The notes under the pieces are model-generated. The model had not been told where the DNA came from. It ran no database searches and saw only the letters and a list, made by a program, of their open reading frames with translations. Below are positions 1 to 11,019 of a stretch of 64,000 bases of DNA, one piece after another; within the stretch, counting starts at the first letter, position 1; every line of letters begins with the position of its first letter. Both the position numbers and the translations under genes were made by a program. The stretch is from Agroathelia rolfsii (lineage: Eukaryota; Basidiomycota; Agaricomycetes; Amylocorticiales; Amylocorticiaceae), in the NCBI GenBank assembly GCA_018343915.1, contig JABRWF010000008.1, forward strand, positions 62,001 through 126,000, given 5' to 3'.

Positions 1-256
1 CATCACTTTGTGATGGTAGACTATGCTGCCGCTGATATTTACGAAAGACCAAAGACCGTTGTCAGGTGGCTTTGCGAAGGCTGGGGGGTGTTGCGCGCGC
101 AGGTGCCATGCATTGTTCGAAGATTTCAGTCGCAATAATTTACTTCATGCTCTGAGCTCCAACGGGTGCCACGTGAGGCGAGTAATGTGTGCGTCGTAGG
201 CTTCAGCGAACCAAGGTGGGAGCTGGCTAGGCTTGGGGGGTACTGTCAATACCAAG
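1..256. other. Left flank, nothing recognised
   Basis: I see no credible coding region, RNA gene or repeat here. The stretch ends at the 5-bp duplication CCAAG (252-256) next to the solo LTR. Confidence 0.4.
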
Positions 257-1087
257 TGTCATGAGTAGGACAATTTTGCCGATTTTTCGAGCCACTTCTT
301 GTATTATTTGGACCAATATTTAATTAGTTATCATATTTTCTTTCTTTTCCTCCTTCTTTTCTTTATAAAAATACCCCTTTAGGGTGTGGACTGTGGGCAG
401 TGCAGTGGTCATGTGATTGGCCCTCACGTGTTTCTAAGCCGCACGTCACAGGAGTAATCTCGGGGCTGTGTGCACTTCTATTTCACCATCACGCACAGCC
501 CAGGAACACAGCCTTCCTTTCCCTGAACTATTCCTAACAGTTACCGGTACTAGTCCGGAAACGGACTTCCACACGGATGCCTGGTGGAGTTAGGTTAAAC
601 GTTCTCCCCCTGCATTGCCACTTACATACTTCTATTTCCCTCTACGCACAGACCATTCAATATTAGTATATATAGTGCATGTAACTTGTCCTGAAGAGCT
701 CAGCTTCGATCTCTTTGCCTTCAGGCAAGTAACCCAGGTTGTATCTCATTTACATAGATTACTAATGAAATCTTCGCCTTCAGGGTATAAACTCATAGGC
801 CTAGGCCCTCTGTCCTAGCTTTCCCCTCTCCCCTCTTTCTCTCTTATTTGTGGGCAGTGCAAATCCCCCTTATTGTGCGTGTGTGAATTACTAAGAGCAT
901 TGAGTACACGTGAGATAAGAAAGTACCCGGGCAAGCCTTCAATAAGATTAAGGCATTGCTATCTGTGGGAACACTCGCGTGTAAGGTACTTCAAGTATTT
1001 AGTGTTAAGAAGGGCATTCATTGTACTTGAAGACATTTGTGGGTGTTGACCTGCAATTTCGTCAAGTCAAGGAGTGTACCCTTGACA
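257..1087 (+). mobile_element. Solo LTR, Gypsy family A
   Basis: This 831-bp LTR begins TGTCATGAG and ends CCCTTGACA. It is flanked by a perfect 5-bp target duplication, CCAAG at 252-256 and 1088-1092. No internal region is attached, so it is a solo LTR left by recombination between the two LTRs of a former element. It keeps the family layout: a CACGTG-type E-box and CCAAT box in U3, a TATA-like stretch near 668, an AGCTTCGATCT start motif, and the paired CCTTCAGG motifs of the candidate leader intron. The small open frame at 615-818 lies inside it and is not a gene. Confidence 0.93.
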
Positions 1088-1092
1088 CCAAG

Positions 1093-1674
1093 GAGTGAAA
1101 ATAAATGTCGATCGGGAACCACGGCGATGAGCATTCAGAACCTGATGAGAACACATTTCGGGAGTTACGGCAGGAGTGTGCAGCGGTACAAGTACCCTGC
1201 AGCGGATGGTGCCGGCTGTTCCAAAATGGAGAAGAAAACAAGCGGCCAAAACAAAATGTGGCAAGGGAAGAAAAACAACAAAGTGTGAAATGTCAAACAA
1301 ATGATGAAGAGTATACAAGTATACTACAAGAAGAAAAAGCATTCCATATGTGTGCCATGAAAAGAAATAAAAAACAAAAGGTAAAACAAAAACGCAACCA
1401 AAGACACATGCACAGAAAATAAAACAAGGTGTGCAAAGTGTGAAACAAGAATATACAGGAAGATGAACGCAAAAGGGTAACTTCCTCCGCACGTCGAAAT
1501 TGACAATGGTGCTGTCGGGTCATGCGGCGTGTTGTGTGCGTATGTCTGGAGCCGCTTCGATTGCCAATCGGGCTGTGCGGCATGTGACGCGTACGCAACA
1601 GTGTCATGGAAGAAAACTTTTTTGCAGACCGCGTAACGCTGTGACTGTGCAAACAACTCTTGCTTCAATACTAC
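1093..1674. other. Upstream region of the zinc-cluster gene
   Basis: No convincing gene is visible. The part around 1225-1440 is very A- and purine-rich, and the open frames crossing it on both strands are low-complexity. It probably holds the promoter and 5' leader of the gene at 1675, but I cannot point to a specific TATA box. Confidence 0.4.
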
Positions 1675-2613
1675 ATGGCTCCTCGAAACACCAAAGGAAA
1701 AGGCAAAGCCCGGCTCCCCTCTTCCGACATCAACCAGGAGGAGGAGCTCAAGCGCCAGATGCGCGAGCACAAGGAGACGATGGCATGTCTGCGCGAAGAA
1801 CGGGACGCAGCGCGACAAAAACATGAAGCAGTGGAGCGTGCGGTGGAAGAGAAGAAAAAGCAGAAGGAGGAGGAGCGACGACGCCAGGCAGAGGCAGAAA
1901 AGCAGCGCAAGGCAGAAGCTGCGAAGCAGGCGGAGCAGGCGGAGCGGTGGAAGCCTGCCCGCATTATGCCTGAAGATGGCAAGGCGCGCAAGCACACTGG
2001 CGATGCTGAAGTCGTCGAGGTCAAGGCCCCCGCAATGAAGCAAAGGGCAACGGAGCCGTTGCCTCCTGTGGTAAGTCTTCCAAATAAAATAAAAAATATG
2101 TTTTCCATAACAGCCATTGGACAGGCATGCGACACATGCCAACGGCGATCTAAGGCCTGCAAGTGGCCACGCAATGGTGGGGCCAAGTGCGTACCGTGCC
2201 AGGCCAGCCACCTGAAATGCAACGGCATCGACCTCGTCGGGCCCGGGAATGGGTTGGGGGCTAACGACCCCCTCATTGTGGGACTTCTAGGCGCCCTGGG
2301 AAGGATCACGGAGGTTCTCGAGGCCATCGCAGATGGGCTGGCAGGACAAGTGGCAAGCAGGGGCACCGGCGTGCAGCACGTCGAGGCCGTTGAGCCACCA
2401 TCAGTGGAGGACATGGCCATGGAGTCGGTCGCCGGACCTTCCGGCATAGCGTGGGATGGTGGTGCTGAGGAGGTGCCCGAAGAGGTCGGCGAGGAAGGGG
2501 TGGAGAAGCGGCTTGTGGAGGATGAGGGTGAAGCGGCAGACGAGAACAAGGAGGGGAAGGGCGATGAGGAGGATGTTGCCAAAGGCTCCAGCGCATCTTC
2601 GCCCTCTCACTAG
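1675..2613 (+). CDS. Zn(II)2Cys6-type zinc-cluster protein with N-terminal coiled coil
   Basis: This is the only apparent non-transposon gene. The start is the ATG at 1675 (MAPRNTKGKGKA); the stop is TAG at 2611-2613. Residues about 20-95 are rich in Glu, Lys, Arg and Gln and should form a coiled coil. They are followed by a Cys cluster with spacing C-X2-C-X6-C-X9-C-X2-C-X6-C, the pattern of fungal Gal4-type binuclear zinc clusters. The C-terminus is acidic and low-complexity. Such clusters usually bind DNA in the nucleus, but here the cluster is central and no typical transcription-factor middle domain is seen, so regulator is only an inference. A candidate intron at 2071-2124 (GTAAGT...CAG, 54 nt, no in-frame stop) lies just before the cluster. 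Spliced protein is 294 residues, unspliced 312. It lies between transposon-derived sequences and could be part of an expanded family. Confidence 0.72.
   Translation: MAPRNTKGKGKARLPSSDINQEEELKRQMREHKETMACLREERDAARQKHEAVERAVEEKKKQKEEERRRQAEAEKQRKAEAAKQAEQAERWKPARIMPEDGKARKHTGDAEVVEVKAPAMKQRATEPLPPVVSLPNKIKNMFSITAIGQACDTCQRRSKACKWPRNGGAKCVPCQASHLKCNGIDLVGPGNGLGANDPLIVGLLGALGRITEVLEAIADGLAGQVASRGTGVQHVEAVEPPSVEDMAMESVAGPSGIAWDGGAEEVPEEVGEEGVEKRLVEDEGEAADENKEGKGDEEDVAKGSSASSPSH
2071..2124 (+). other. Candidate in-frame intron in the zinc-cluster gene
   Basis: GTAAGT follows a Val codon and the intron ends at GGACAG, with a possible branch site CATAAC about 15 nt upstream. At 54 nt it is a multiple of three and has no stop, so both spliced and unspliced messages stay in frame. 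A closer AG at 2113 would give 43 nt and destroy the frame. The region is AT-rich, unlike the GC-rich exons on either side. Confidence 0.6.
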
Positions 2614-3057
2614 TTGGTGTAGTATATCCGTCGTAGTCGCCGCGGCTCACAGCCGCTAATGCATCCTGTGTCGGCATCCAAATGTGTGAGGAAGGAAAAT
2701 ATAGAAGTAGAAAGACAACAGGCACTAAGGCCAGGAAAAAGCATGACAAGCAGTGAACAAAGGAAAAATAAGTCTTGTCAAGAGGAGTAATGATGGGCAA
2801 AATACTATCAAAGTATAAGATAGTCCAAAAGGAATGTGAATAAGGGATGACAAGGCCATAGAGAAATATAAAAAATGGAAGGTCTTATCATAGAACATGG
2901 TGATACTACAAAATACTGTCGAAGTATAGCGTAGTCATGAAGAAATTAAAAGGACAATTAAAAGAATAGTCGGAAAATACTGTTAGGCAGGATTTTCTGA
3001 CTCAAGGTCAGGGAAAAGAAAAGAAGAAGGACAAATAAGCAAGTAGTCGGAAAATAC
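2614..3057. repeat. Intergenic region with degenerate short repeats
   Basis: No gene is seen. Four related copies of an ACT(A/G)TC-type motif occur near 2798-2825, 2910-2937, 2967-2985 and 3045-3060, the last two containing AGTCGGAAAATACTGT. The same words, on the opposite strand, occur beside the TATATATA dyad inside the F family LTRs, so this may be a decayed F-related sequence. Confidence 0.35.
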
Positions 3058-3930
3058 TGTCAAGAGCTGCCTTTGCAGCTAGCTTGGGCGGTGCGGCAAT
3101 GCCCCTGGAGCACTAGTTGCTAAGCGGCTCACTGCCAGATAGCAGCCCTGTGGGTTTGTGGAGACGCCTCTTCGATATCTCGGGGCCTGCGGCGATACGG
3201 GTGGCACGGCGAGCAGTCAGACGTACGGCAGGTTGAGCGGGAGGTCCGGCGAGATCAGGCGTAGAGCAAGAGATGATCAGCCAGAGAGAGAGACAGAACG
3301 AGGTACTCAAGGATGCTCGAGTCCACAGGTTGACCGCTGGCTATGCAGCGGGTGTAGGGCTTGTTTAGGGCCAAACACACTTAATTTTCCGACTACTGTA
3401 TCTACTACATCAGGTACAGTATATATATACGAAGTACAGTAGTCGTGAAAATGATAAATAAAGAAGAGCAATGAAAACAATAAAGACAATAAGATCCAGC
3501 GCGCGCCGCGCACTCTGGTAGTTGTGCCATGCTGTGCATGAAGGCGGGGGTGCATTCCTTTGGAACCATCGGCAGTCTAATTGTCGATCAGAGTGTGATC
3601 ATGAGGAAGTCCAAGCGCGATCTTCCCAGATAGGAAGGATCCGCTGGTGCGGGTACATGGCGACTCGGGGAATGTCTTCGAGAAGTCCAGTTGGCATGTG
3701 GAATGCTCTGATGGACAGAAGCGCATTGATGATGAAAAGGAAGCACAAAGGCGGCCTTGCACGTGGCTCCGGGGAAACGTCGGCGGACACATCGGAAGCG
3801 CGTCCGATGCACGGGGTACACGGCGACTCAGAAGGGAGGGCGTCGCCAGTGACTCCGTCATAGGTGTTTGCATGTGTCAATGTGCGCGATTGGGACGTTC
3901 GGCAGCCGGGTGCGTTGGCGGGTCGTGACA
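3058..3930 (-). mobile_element. F-family LTR-like element, copy F1
   Basis: This 873-bp unit has termini TGTCAAGAG and TCGTGACA. The strand is assigned by analogy with the other families, whose LTRs end CTTGACA. It has no coding capacity. It contains a 10-bp inverted repeat, GACTACTGTA (3391-3400) and TACAGTAGTC (3435-3444), around a TATATATA core, and a terminal hairpin AGCTGC/GCAGCT. The flanks AATAC and AATAG differ at one base, and only the right flank is Gypsy pol, so a deletion may have removed the original left flank. Confidence 0.8.
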
Positions 3931-4684
3931 AATAGGTGCTTCCCCATTTGAGATGAATTATGGTTTCTCCCCCCAAATGAACCTTACAACAACAGGAATT
4001 CCAAGTACAGAAGGGGCACAACTGTGGACGAAAAAAGTCAAGGAGCTTCAGGAGGATGCCAAGGCAGCCCTGGATCATGCAGCAAGTTGAATGAAGTACT
4101 TCTTTGACAAACACGCAGCAGAAATTCCGAAATACACCATGGGAAATAAGGTCTGGCTGAGTATGGAAAACATCAAATTGGCACAACCCTCGAAGAAGCT
4201 TGGAGCAAAATGGATTGGGCCATACAAGATCACCGAACTCATTGGAAACCGGGCAGTACGGCTCGCAATTCCAAAAAGATGGACAATTCATGATGTGTTC
4301 CATGTATCACTAATCAAGCCACACATCCAGGTAGAATTGAGACCCCTTGCTCCCATTCCAGAAGCCGTCGAAATCGAAGGAGAAGAAGAACATGAGGTCC
4401 TGCAAATTAAGGATAGCTGGCTAAGCCCGAGAACAAAGAAGCTAGAATATTTGGTCGAATGGAAGGGATATCCTGGAGAAGATTCGTGGGAAAAAGAAAC
4501 AAACCTCACCAATGCCCCGTGACTAATCAAGGACTTCCATAAGAAAAATCCCAAAGCACCTAAACGCCTATCGGCTGCAGTCTTTGCGGATTTACTATTC
4601 CGGCCAATTCAAAACTTCACCGAGACAACAGAGAAAATCGGAGGAACATGGGAACTAGGGATGTTCCAGAGGAAATCCCCTTAG
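3931..4684 (+). pseudogene. Gypsy A1 pol fragment: integrase C-terminus and chromodomain
   Basis: This is the 3' end of a family A polyprotein, beginning in the integrase region after the catalytic core. It contains the GPY/F-like segment (WIGPYKITELIGNRAVRL) and a chromodomain (LEYLVEWKGYPGEDSWEKE, about 4441-4500), and ends at TAG 4682-4684 just before the polypurine tract. It carries at least two nonsense codons, TGA at 4088-4090 and 4519-4521; the second is CGA in the intact A3 copy. Everything upstream is lost at F1. In active elements this region would help target integration to modified histones. Confidence 0.88.
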
Positions 4685-4695
4685 GAAGGGGGTAA

Positions 4696-6423
4696 TGTCA
4701 TGAGAAGGGCATTTTTGCCGATTTTTCGAATATTTTCTTGTATTATTTGGACCATTATTTAATTAGTTATTGCATTTTCTTTCCTTTTTCTTATTTTTCT
4801 TATAAAAATTACCCTTTAGGGCGTGGACTGTGGGCAGTGCAGTGGTCATGCAATTGGCCCTCACGTATTCCAAGCCGCATGTCACAGGAGTAATCTCGGG
4901 GCTGTATGCACTTCCATTTCATCATCACGCACAGCCCAGGAACACAGCCTTCCTTCCCTGATGTCACAACCCGCCAACGCACCCGGCCGCCGAACGTCCT
5001 GATTGCGCACATCGACATTCACGAACACTTACGATGGAGTCACCGGCGACATCCTCCCTTCTGCGTTGCCGTGTGTTCCGTGCATCGGAAGCATTTCCGA
5101 TGTGTCCGCCGACGTTTCCCCGGAGCCATATGCAAGGCCGCCCTTCACGCTTCCTTCCCATCATCGATGCGCTTCTGCCCATCAGAGCATTCCACATGAC
5201 AACAACCCTTCTCGATGTTAATCCCCGAGTCGCCATGTGTCCCCACCAGCGGATCCTTTCTATCTAGGAAGATTGCGCTTGGACTTCCCCATGATCGCGC
5301 TCTGATCGACAATCAGACCACCGATGGTTCCGAAGAAAGGCAACCTCGCCTTCGTGCACAGTGTGGCACAATGACCAGAGCGCGCGGCGCGCGCTATTCC
5401 TTATTGTTTCTATTGTTTTTCATCCCCTTCTTTATTTATCATTTTCTCAACTACTGTACTTTGTATATATATACTGTACCTGATGTAGTAGTTACAGTAG
5501 TCGGAAAATTAAGTGTGTTCAGCCCTAAACAAGCTCTACACCCGCTGCATAGCCAGCGGTCAACCTGTGGACTCGAGCGTCCTCGAGTACCTCATTCTGT
5601 CTCTCTCTCTGGCTGATCATCTCTTGCTCTACGCCTGATCTCGCCGGACCTCCCGCTCAACCTGCCGTACGTCTGACTGCTCGCCGCACCACCCGTATTG
5701 CCGCAGGCCCCGAGATATCGAAGAGGCGTCTCCATGAACCCACAGGGCTGCCATCTGGCAGTGAGCCGCTTAGCAACTAGCACTTCAGGGGCATCGCCGC
5801 ACCGCCCGAGCTAGCTGCAAAGGCAGCTCTTGACACCTGAACAATTCCTAACGATTACTGGTATCGGTCCGGAAACGGATCTCTACACGGATGCCTGGTA
5901 GAGTTAGGGTAAACGTTCTTCCCTTGCATTGCCACCATTCATGCTTCTATCTCCCTCTGCGCATAGACCACTGGCTGTGCACGGACCCTTGTATAGTAGT
6001 ATAAATAGTGCATGTAACTTGTCCTGAAGAGCTCAGCTTCAACCTCTTTGCCTTTAGGCAAGTAGCGGTTTGTATTCCATAGTTTGATTACTAATAAATC
6101 TTTGCCTTCAGGGTACATTTCCATTGGCCTAGAGCTAGGTTCCTAGCCCTTCCCCCCTCTCTCTCTCTTTATCTCTCCTACCTATGGGCGGTGCAAATCC
6201 CCCTTATTGTGTGTGTATGAAACACTAAGAGCAATGTATACGAATAAGATAACGGAGTATCCAGCGCATCCCCAATAGATAAGGGAACTGTGTATCTATG
6301 GGAAACCTTGTTTGTAGGTACTTCATAAAGACTTAAGTGTTAAGAAGGGCAATCATTGTATTTGAAGTAAACTTTGGGTGTTGACCTATAGTTTTCGTCA
6401 AGTCAAGGAGTGCACCCTTGACA
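4696..6423 (+). mobile_element. 3' LTR of Gypsy A1, interrupted by F2
   Basis: The LTR starts TGTCATGAG directly after the polypurine tract AGGAAGGGGGTAA and ends CCCTTGACA at 6423. F2 (4962-5835) splits it. Without F2 it is about 850 bp, the usual family A length. It is followed directly by the pol of another A element (A2), so A1 had inserted into A2. CAAAT at 6424-6428 would be its right target duplication; the left copy is lost. Confidence 0.88.
4962..5835 (+). mobile_element. F-family LTR-like element, copy F2
   Basis: This 874-bp copy is opposite in orientation to F1, with ends TGTCACAAC and CTCTTGACA. It has a perfect 5-bp target duplication CCTGA (4957-4961 and 5836-5840) inside an A LTR, proving an integration event with typical LTR-element geometry. 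It carries the same TATATATA dyad (about 5447-5500) and the terminal AGCTGC/GCAGCT hairpin. No coding region is credible. Confidence 0.88.
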
Positions 6424-7947
6424 CAAATCGTCTTAGACCCCAAACTATTCCGTATCAATATGTCAAGAAGAGGTTATGTAGAAGTCCATGGGGAAAAGGG
6501 AATTCTAGATAGAATTAGGAGTAAGGCTAGGGATGCCAAGATAGCAAACGCATTAGGACTCATCAAGGAACTCGGACTAGTAAAACTACAGAAGGGCCTT
6601 GAAGAATGGAATGAGGAGAATGGCCTAATCTTACACCTTGGCAAAGTTTACATACCCCAAGATACTAGCCTGCGTAATAATATCATTAAACTTCATCATG
6701 ACGTACCAGTAGCCAGCCACCCGGAATGATACAAGACTCTAGAACTAGTTTCCAGAAACTATTGGTGGCCCGGACTTACTAAAACAGTCAATGACTATGT
6801 GGCCTCATTCCTAAGCTGCCTTGCCTCCAAGATGGCCCGATCTATGCCTGTAGGACCCTTAGCACCTCTACCTACCCCTGAACGACCCTGGGAGCATATC
6901 ACCTTGGATATGATCGTAAAACTTCCAGAATCACAAGGATACAATTCTATTCTAGTAGTAGTAGATAGGCTGACAAAGATGTGCCACTTGATACCCTGTG
7001 TTGAAGCAATTACTGCATCAGAAATGGCGGATCTCTATCTGGCACACATTTTCTAGTTACATGGGTTGCCCAAGCAATGGACTTCGGATTGTGGACCCCA
7101 GTTTGCAGGAAAAGTAATGAGGGAAATTCACAAACGACTAGAAATCAAAACATCCCTCTCTACCACTTACCACCCGCAATCTGATAGTCAGACGGAACAT
7201 CTCAATCAGGAAGTTGAAGTCTATCTCTGGAACTACATCTCTCACCGACAAGACAATTGGGCAGGCCTTCTCCCTTTGGTGGAATTTGTGCTTAATAACC
7301 AACAACAGGCTTCCACAGGGTCTTTCCCTTTTGAGATGAACTACAGCTTTTCTCCCCAAATGAACCTTACAATGGCAGGGCTCCTAAGTACAGAAGGGGC
7401 GCAACTATGGACGGAAAAGGTCAAGGAGCTACAGAAAGACGCCAAAGCAGCACTGGATCACGTGGCAAGTCAAATGAAGTACTTCTTTGATAAATATGCG
7501 GCAGAAATTCTGAAGTATACCATAGGAAACAAAGTCTGGCTAAGTACTGAGAACATCAAACTGGCACAACCTTCAAAGAAACTCGGAGCAAAATGGATCA
7601 GTCCGTACAAAATCACCAAGCTAGTGGGAAACCAAGCAGTCCGGCTCACCATACCCAAAAGATGGACCATCCATGACGTTTTCCATGTATCTTTGATCAA
7701 GCCTCATGTCCAAGTAGAATCTAGACCGCTTGCCCCCATTCCGGAAGTTGTCAAAGTAGAAGGAGAAGAGGAGCACGAGGTATTATGCATCAATGATAGT
7801 CGATTAAGCCTATGGACAAAGAAGCTTGAATACCTAGTTGAATGGAAGGGATATCCAGGAGAAGACTCATGGGAAAAAGAAGCCAATATTACAAATGCCC
7901 CACGTCTGATCAAAGAATTCCACAAGAAGAACCCCAAAGCACCTAAA

Positions 7948-9838
7948 TATCAAGAGCTACCTTCACAGCTAGCTCGGGCAGTGTGGCAATGCCCCTGGAG
8001 CGCTAACTGCTAAGCAGCTCACTGCCAGATGGCAGCCCTGTGGGTTCGTGGAGACGCCTCTTCGATATCTTGGGGCTTACGGCGATACGGGTGATGCGGC
8101 AAGCAGTCACGGCGTATGGCAAGTTGAGCGGGTGGTCTGGCAAGATTGTGCATAGACAGAGAGATCAAGCAGGAGACAAGATACTAGACAAGATACTCGA
8201 GGACGCTCGAGTTCACAGGTTGACCGCTGGCTATGCAGCAGGTGTAGGGCTTGTTTAGGGCGATACACACTTAATTTTCCGACTACTGTATCTACTATAT
8301 CAAGTACAGTACTATATACTAGAGTACAGTAGTCGCAGAAAGATAAATAAAGAAATGGGTGAAGAACAATAAAGACAATAAGTAATAGCGTGCGCCGCGC
8401 ACTCTGGTAATTGTGCTACACTGTGCACGAAGGCAGGGGTGCCTTCCTTCAGAACCATCAGCAGTCTGATCATTGATCAGAGCATGATCATGGGGAGAAC
8501 CAAGTGCAATCTTCCAAGATAGGAAGGATCTGCTGGTGGGGATGCATGGCAACTCGGGGATTGGCATTGAGAAGGGTTGTCGTCATATGGAGTGCTCTGA
8601 TGGACAGAAGTGCATCAATGATGGGAAGGAAGCGTGAAGGGCAGCCGTGCACATGGCTCCGGGGAAATGTTGGCGGACACATTGGAAATGCTTCCAATGC
8701 ACGGGGTACGCGGTGACTCAGAAGGGAGGGCATCGCCGGTGACTCTGTCGTAGATGTTTGTGTTATGAGTTAGAGAATTTTCGCATTTTCTTTACAAATA
8801 TGTACATATTTTTATTATATTTTTACGATTTTATTTGACCAAGTTATGGACAAAATACCTTGCAGGCAACATCTTGACGCACGTGTGACTGGCTGTGTTA
8901 GCCCCACATGACAGGAGTGCTCGTGACAAGAGTATATTAGGAAGGCGGAGTCTAGATTATTCCTTTTCATCAAAAGGTCTAGACTCAGGAACCAGGGTCG
9001 TTCCGATCACTGTGCGATTACTAAGGAGTACTAGACTCATCATTCCGATCAGTTGCTCATCGGACTTAGGCACAAAGCACTGCCCCTGCATTACTGTCAT
9101 TTCCGCTTACGAACCCCGCTGCGCACAGACTATCAAGGCTGCGCACGGGCCCTTTGTTTTACATATAAATACAAGTATGTAGCCCTTACCTGAACCTTAG
9201 CTTCGACCTTCTCGCCTTCAGGTAAGGGCACCCCCTTCACTTGTATACCTATACTAACTAATATATATCTCGCCTTCAGGCCTGTTCTTATAGCCCACAC
9301 CTCTCTCTCTCTCCCTCTTTTGCCTATTTAGTGTAAGGCCTCAATGGCATCTAAATAGAACATACGAGCCCTAGTACCAGAGGGCATAAGAACAATAAGT
9401 CCTCAATACAAAGGAGGCATTGCGCGTGATTACAAAATCCTGTTCATTCAGGTAGAGGCAGAAACAAGTCCTCTCAGATGTACGTAGTAGCATGGAGGGC
9501 TAAGCCGCCTATTCCGAGTAAGAAACTAGTAGGAACACCTATTTGACATGAAGGAAGCACCCGGGAAGCCTCGTGCTAGAGTACCGACCGCAACCCTAAC
9601 AAAGTAGGCATTTGACTAGTACTATTACAAAGGAGTAGCAATGGGAGCACGTGCGCGTCTGCTTAATAAGCCAACCCAGTAGCACGTAGTAAAAAGGGGG
9701 TCTTACAGCCCATCCCTCGTACCTTCAAGAGGGTTTACGTTAGTTGGTTACATCAAGAGTGCAAGCCTTGACAGTTTGCGTATGTCAATGTGTGCGATTG
9801 GGACGTTTGGCAGCTGGGTGCATTGGCGGGTCGTGACA
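7948..9838 (-). mobile_element. F-family LTR-like element, copy F3, interrupted by a B solo LTR
   Basis: The copy lies in the C-terminal tail of A2 pol with a perfect target duplication CTAAA (7943-7947 and 9839-9843). Its left end has decayed from TGTCA to TATCA. Removing the B LTR at 8761-9773 leaves about 873 bp, the same as the other F copies. It is non-coding. Confidence 0.87.
8761..9773 (+). mobile_element. Solo LTR, Gypsy family B
   Basis: This 1013-bp solo LTR, TGTTATGAG to CCTTGACA, has a perfect target duplication GTTTG (8756-8760 and 9774-9778) inside F3. It shows the family B promoter (TATAAATA near 9164), the AGCTTCGACCT start motif, and the GTAAGG...CTTCAG candidate intron. Confidence 0.93.
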
Positions 9839-9974
9839 CTAAACGCCTTTCGGCTGCAGTCTTTGCGGATCTCCCATTCCAACCAATCAAGAACTTTACG
9901 GAGACAATGGAGAAAATCGGAGGAACATGGGAACTTGGGATGTTCCGGAGGAAATCCCCTTAGGAAGGGGGTAA

Positions 9975-10829
9975 TGTCATGAGTAGGATATTTCTGCCGA
10001 TTTTTCAAGCTATTTCTTGCATTATTTGGACCAATATTTAATTAGTTATTACATTTTCTTTCCTTTTCCTTTTTGCTTTTCTTATAAAATTACCCCTTTA
10101 GGGCGTGGACTATAGGCAGTGCAGTGGTCATGTGATTGGCCCTCACGTGTTTCCAAGCTGCACGTCACAGGAGTAATCTCGGGGCTGTATGCACTTCTAT
10201 TTTCATCATCACGCACAGCCTAGGAACACAGCCTTCCTTTCCCTGAACTATTCCTAACAGTTACCGGTACTGGTCCGGAAACGGATCTCCACATGGATGC
10301 CTGGTGGAGTTAGGCCAAACATTCTTCCCCTGCATTGCCACTTTCATACTTCTATTTCCCTCTACACACAGACCATCCATGCTGCGCATAGACCATTCAA
10401 TACTAGTATAAATAGTGCATATAACTTGTCCTAAAGAGCTCAGCTTTGACCTCTTCACCTTCAGGCAAGTAAAGGTTTTGTATTCCATAGATTGATTACT
10501 AATAAAACTTCGCCTTCAGGGTACAATCTCTTAGGCCTAGGCCCACATCCTAGCACTCTCTCTCTCTCTCTCTCTTTCTCTTTTACTAGGAGGCGGTGTA
10601 AATCCCCTCATAAGTGTGCGCATGTAAAATTCTTTAAGGGTATCAATTAAGTAAGAGATAACTGAGTACCCGGCCATCCCTTCAATAGAATTAAGGGTTT
10701 GGTACCTGTGGGAAAGCTCTTGCTTAGGTACTTCAGTGCTTAGTTGTCTAAGGAGTATATTGTTTGGCTGTGCGCACAAGTAGGCTCCCTACGCCCAACA
10801 TCACATAGTCAAGGAGTGTACCCTTGACA
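9975..10829 (+). mobile_element. 3' LTR of Gypsy A2
   Basis: This 855-bp family A LTR directly follows the A2 polypurine tract (AGGAAGGGGGTAA, 9962-9974) and ends CCCTTGACA. It is the 3' LTR of the truncated A2 element. AGAAG follows it; the matching left duplication has been lost with the 5' half. Confidence 0.9.
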
Positions 10830-11019
10830 AGAAGGTTGTGTTTGTCAGATAAAGTCAAGCATATAAGCCTTAACAAGTATAGTAGCCTGAGCTATTACAT
10901 GTTGACCTATGAATATTCTAAGTTAAGGAGTCTACCCTTAACAATATTTGTAAAAGAGATGCAAAAAATGTCCAACTCATAACAGTCATAAGGAAAGCCC
11001 TTAATAGACAGAGGCATTG
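10830..11019. repeat. Mosaic of old LTR remnants
   Basis: About 10900-10943 is a diverged family A LTR 3' end finishing CCCTTAACA. About 10944-10986 matches the outer end of a minus-strand family B LTR (CAACTCATAACA). No gene is present. Confidence 0.5.

Larger units (their letters stand above)
6424..9963 (+). pseudogene. Gypsy A2 pol fragment: integrase and chromodomain, interrupted
   Basis: The frame begins at IVLDPKLFRIN, the spacer before integrase, and runs 6424-7947. It resumes at 9844-9963 after F3. Visible are the integrase catalytic positions (SD near the end of WTSDCGPQFAG, and HPQSDSQTEHLNQE), the GPY-like region and the chromodomain (about 7825-7890). TGA at 6727-6729 and TAG at 7054-7056 break it. 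Other changes against A3 are mostly transitions, for example Arg to Trp at YLWNY and Arg to Gln at ASQMKYFF. Protease, RT and RNase H are missing on the left. Confidence 0.88.

Noticed and set aside
1324..2582. Long minus-strand frames opposite the zinc-cluster gene
   Set aside because: They are shadows of a GC-rich, low-complexity coding region; the plus strand has the Cys cluster and the intron signals.
3053..3935. Clean target duplication for F1
   Set aside because: AATAC and AATAG differ and only one flank is Gypsy pol, so I do not claim an undisturbed insertion.
10540..10585. CT-rich tract as a functional element
   Set aside because: Similar CT/GA microsatellites occur at the same place in many LTR copies and look like simple-sequence slippage.
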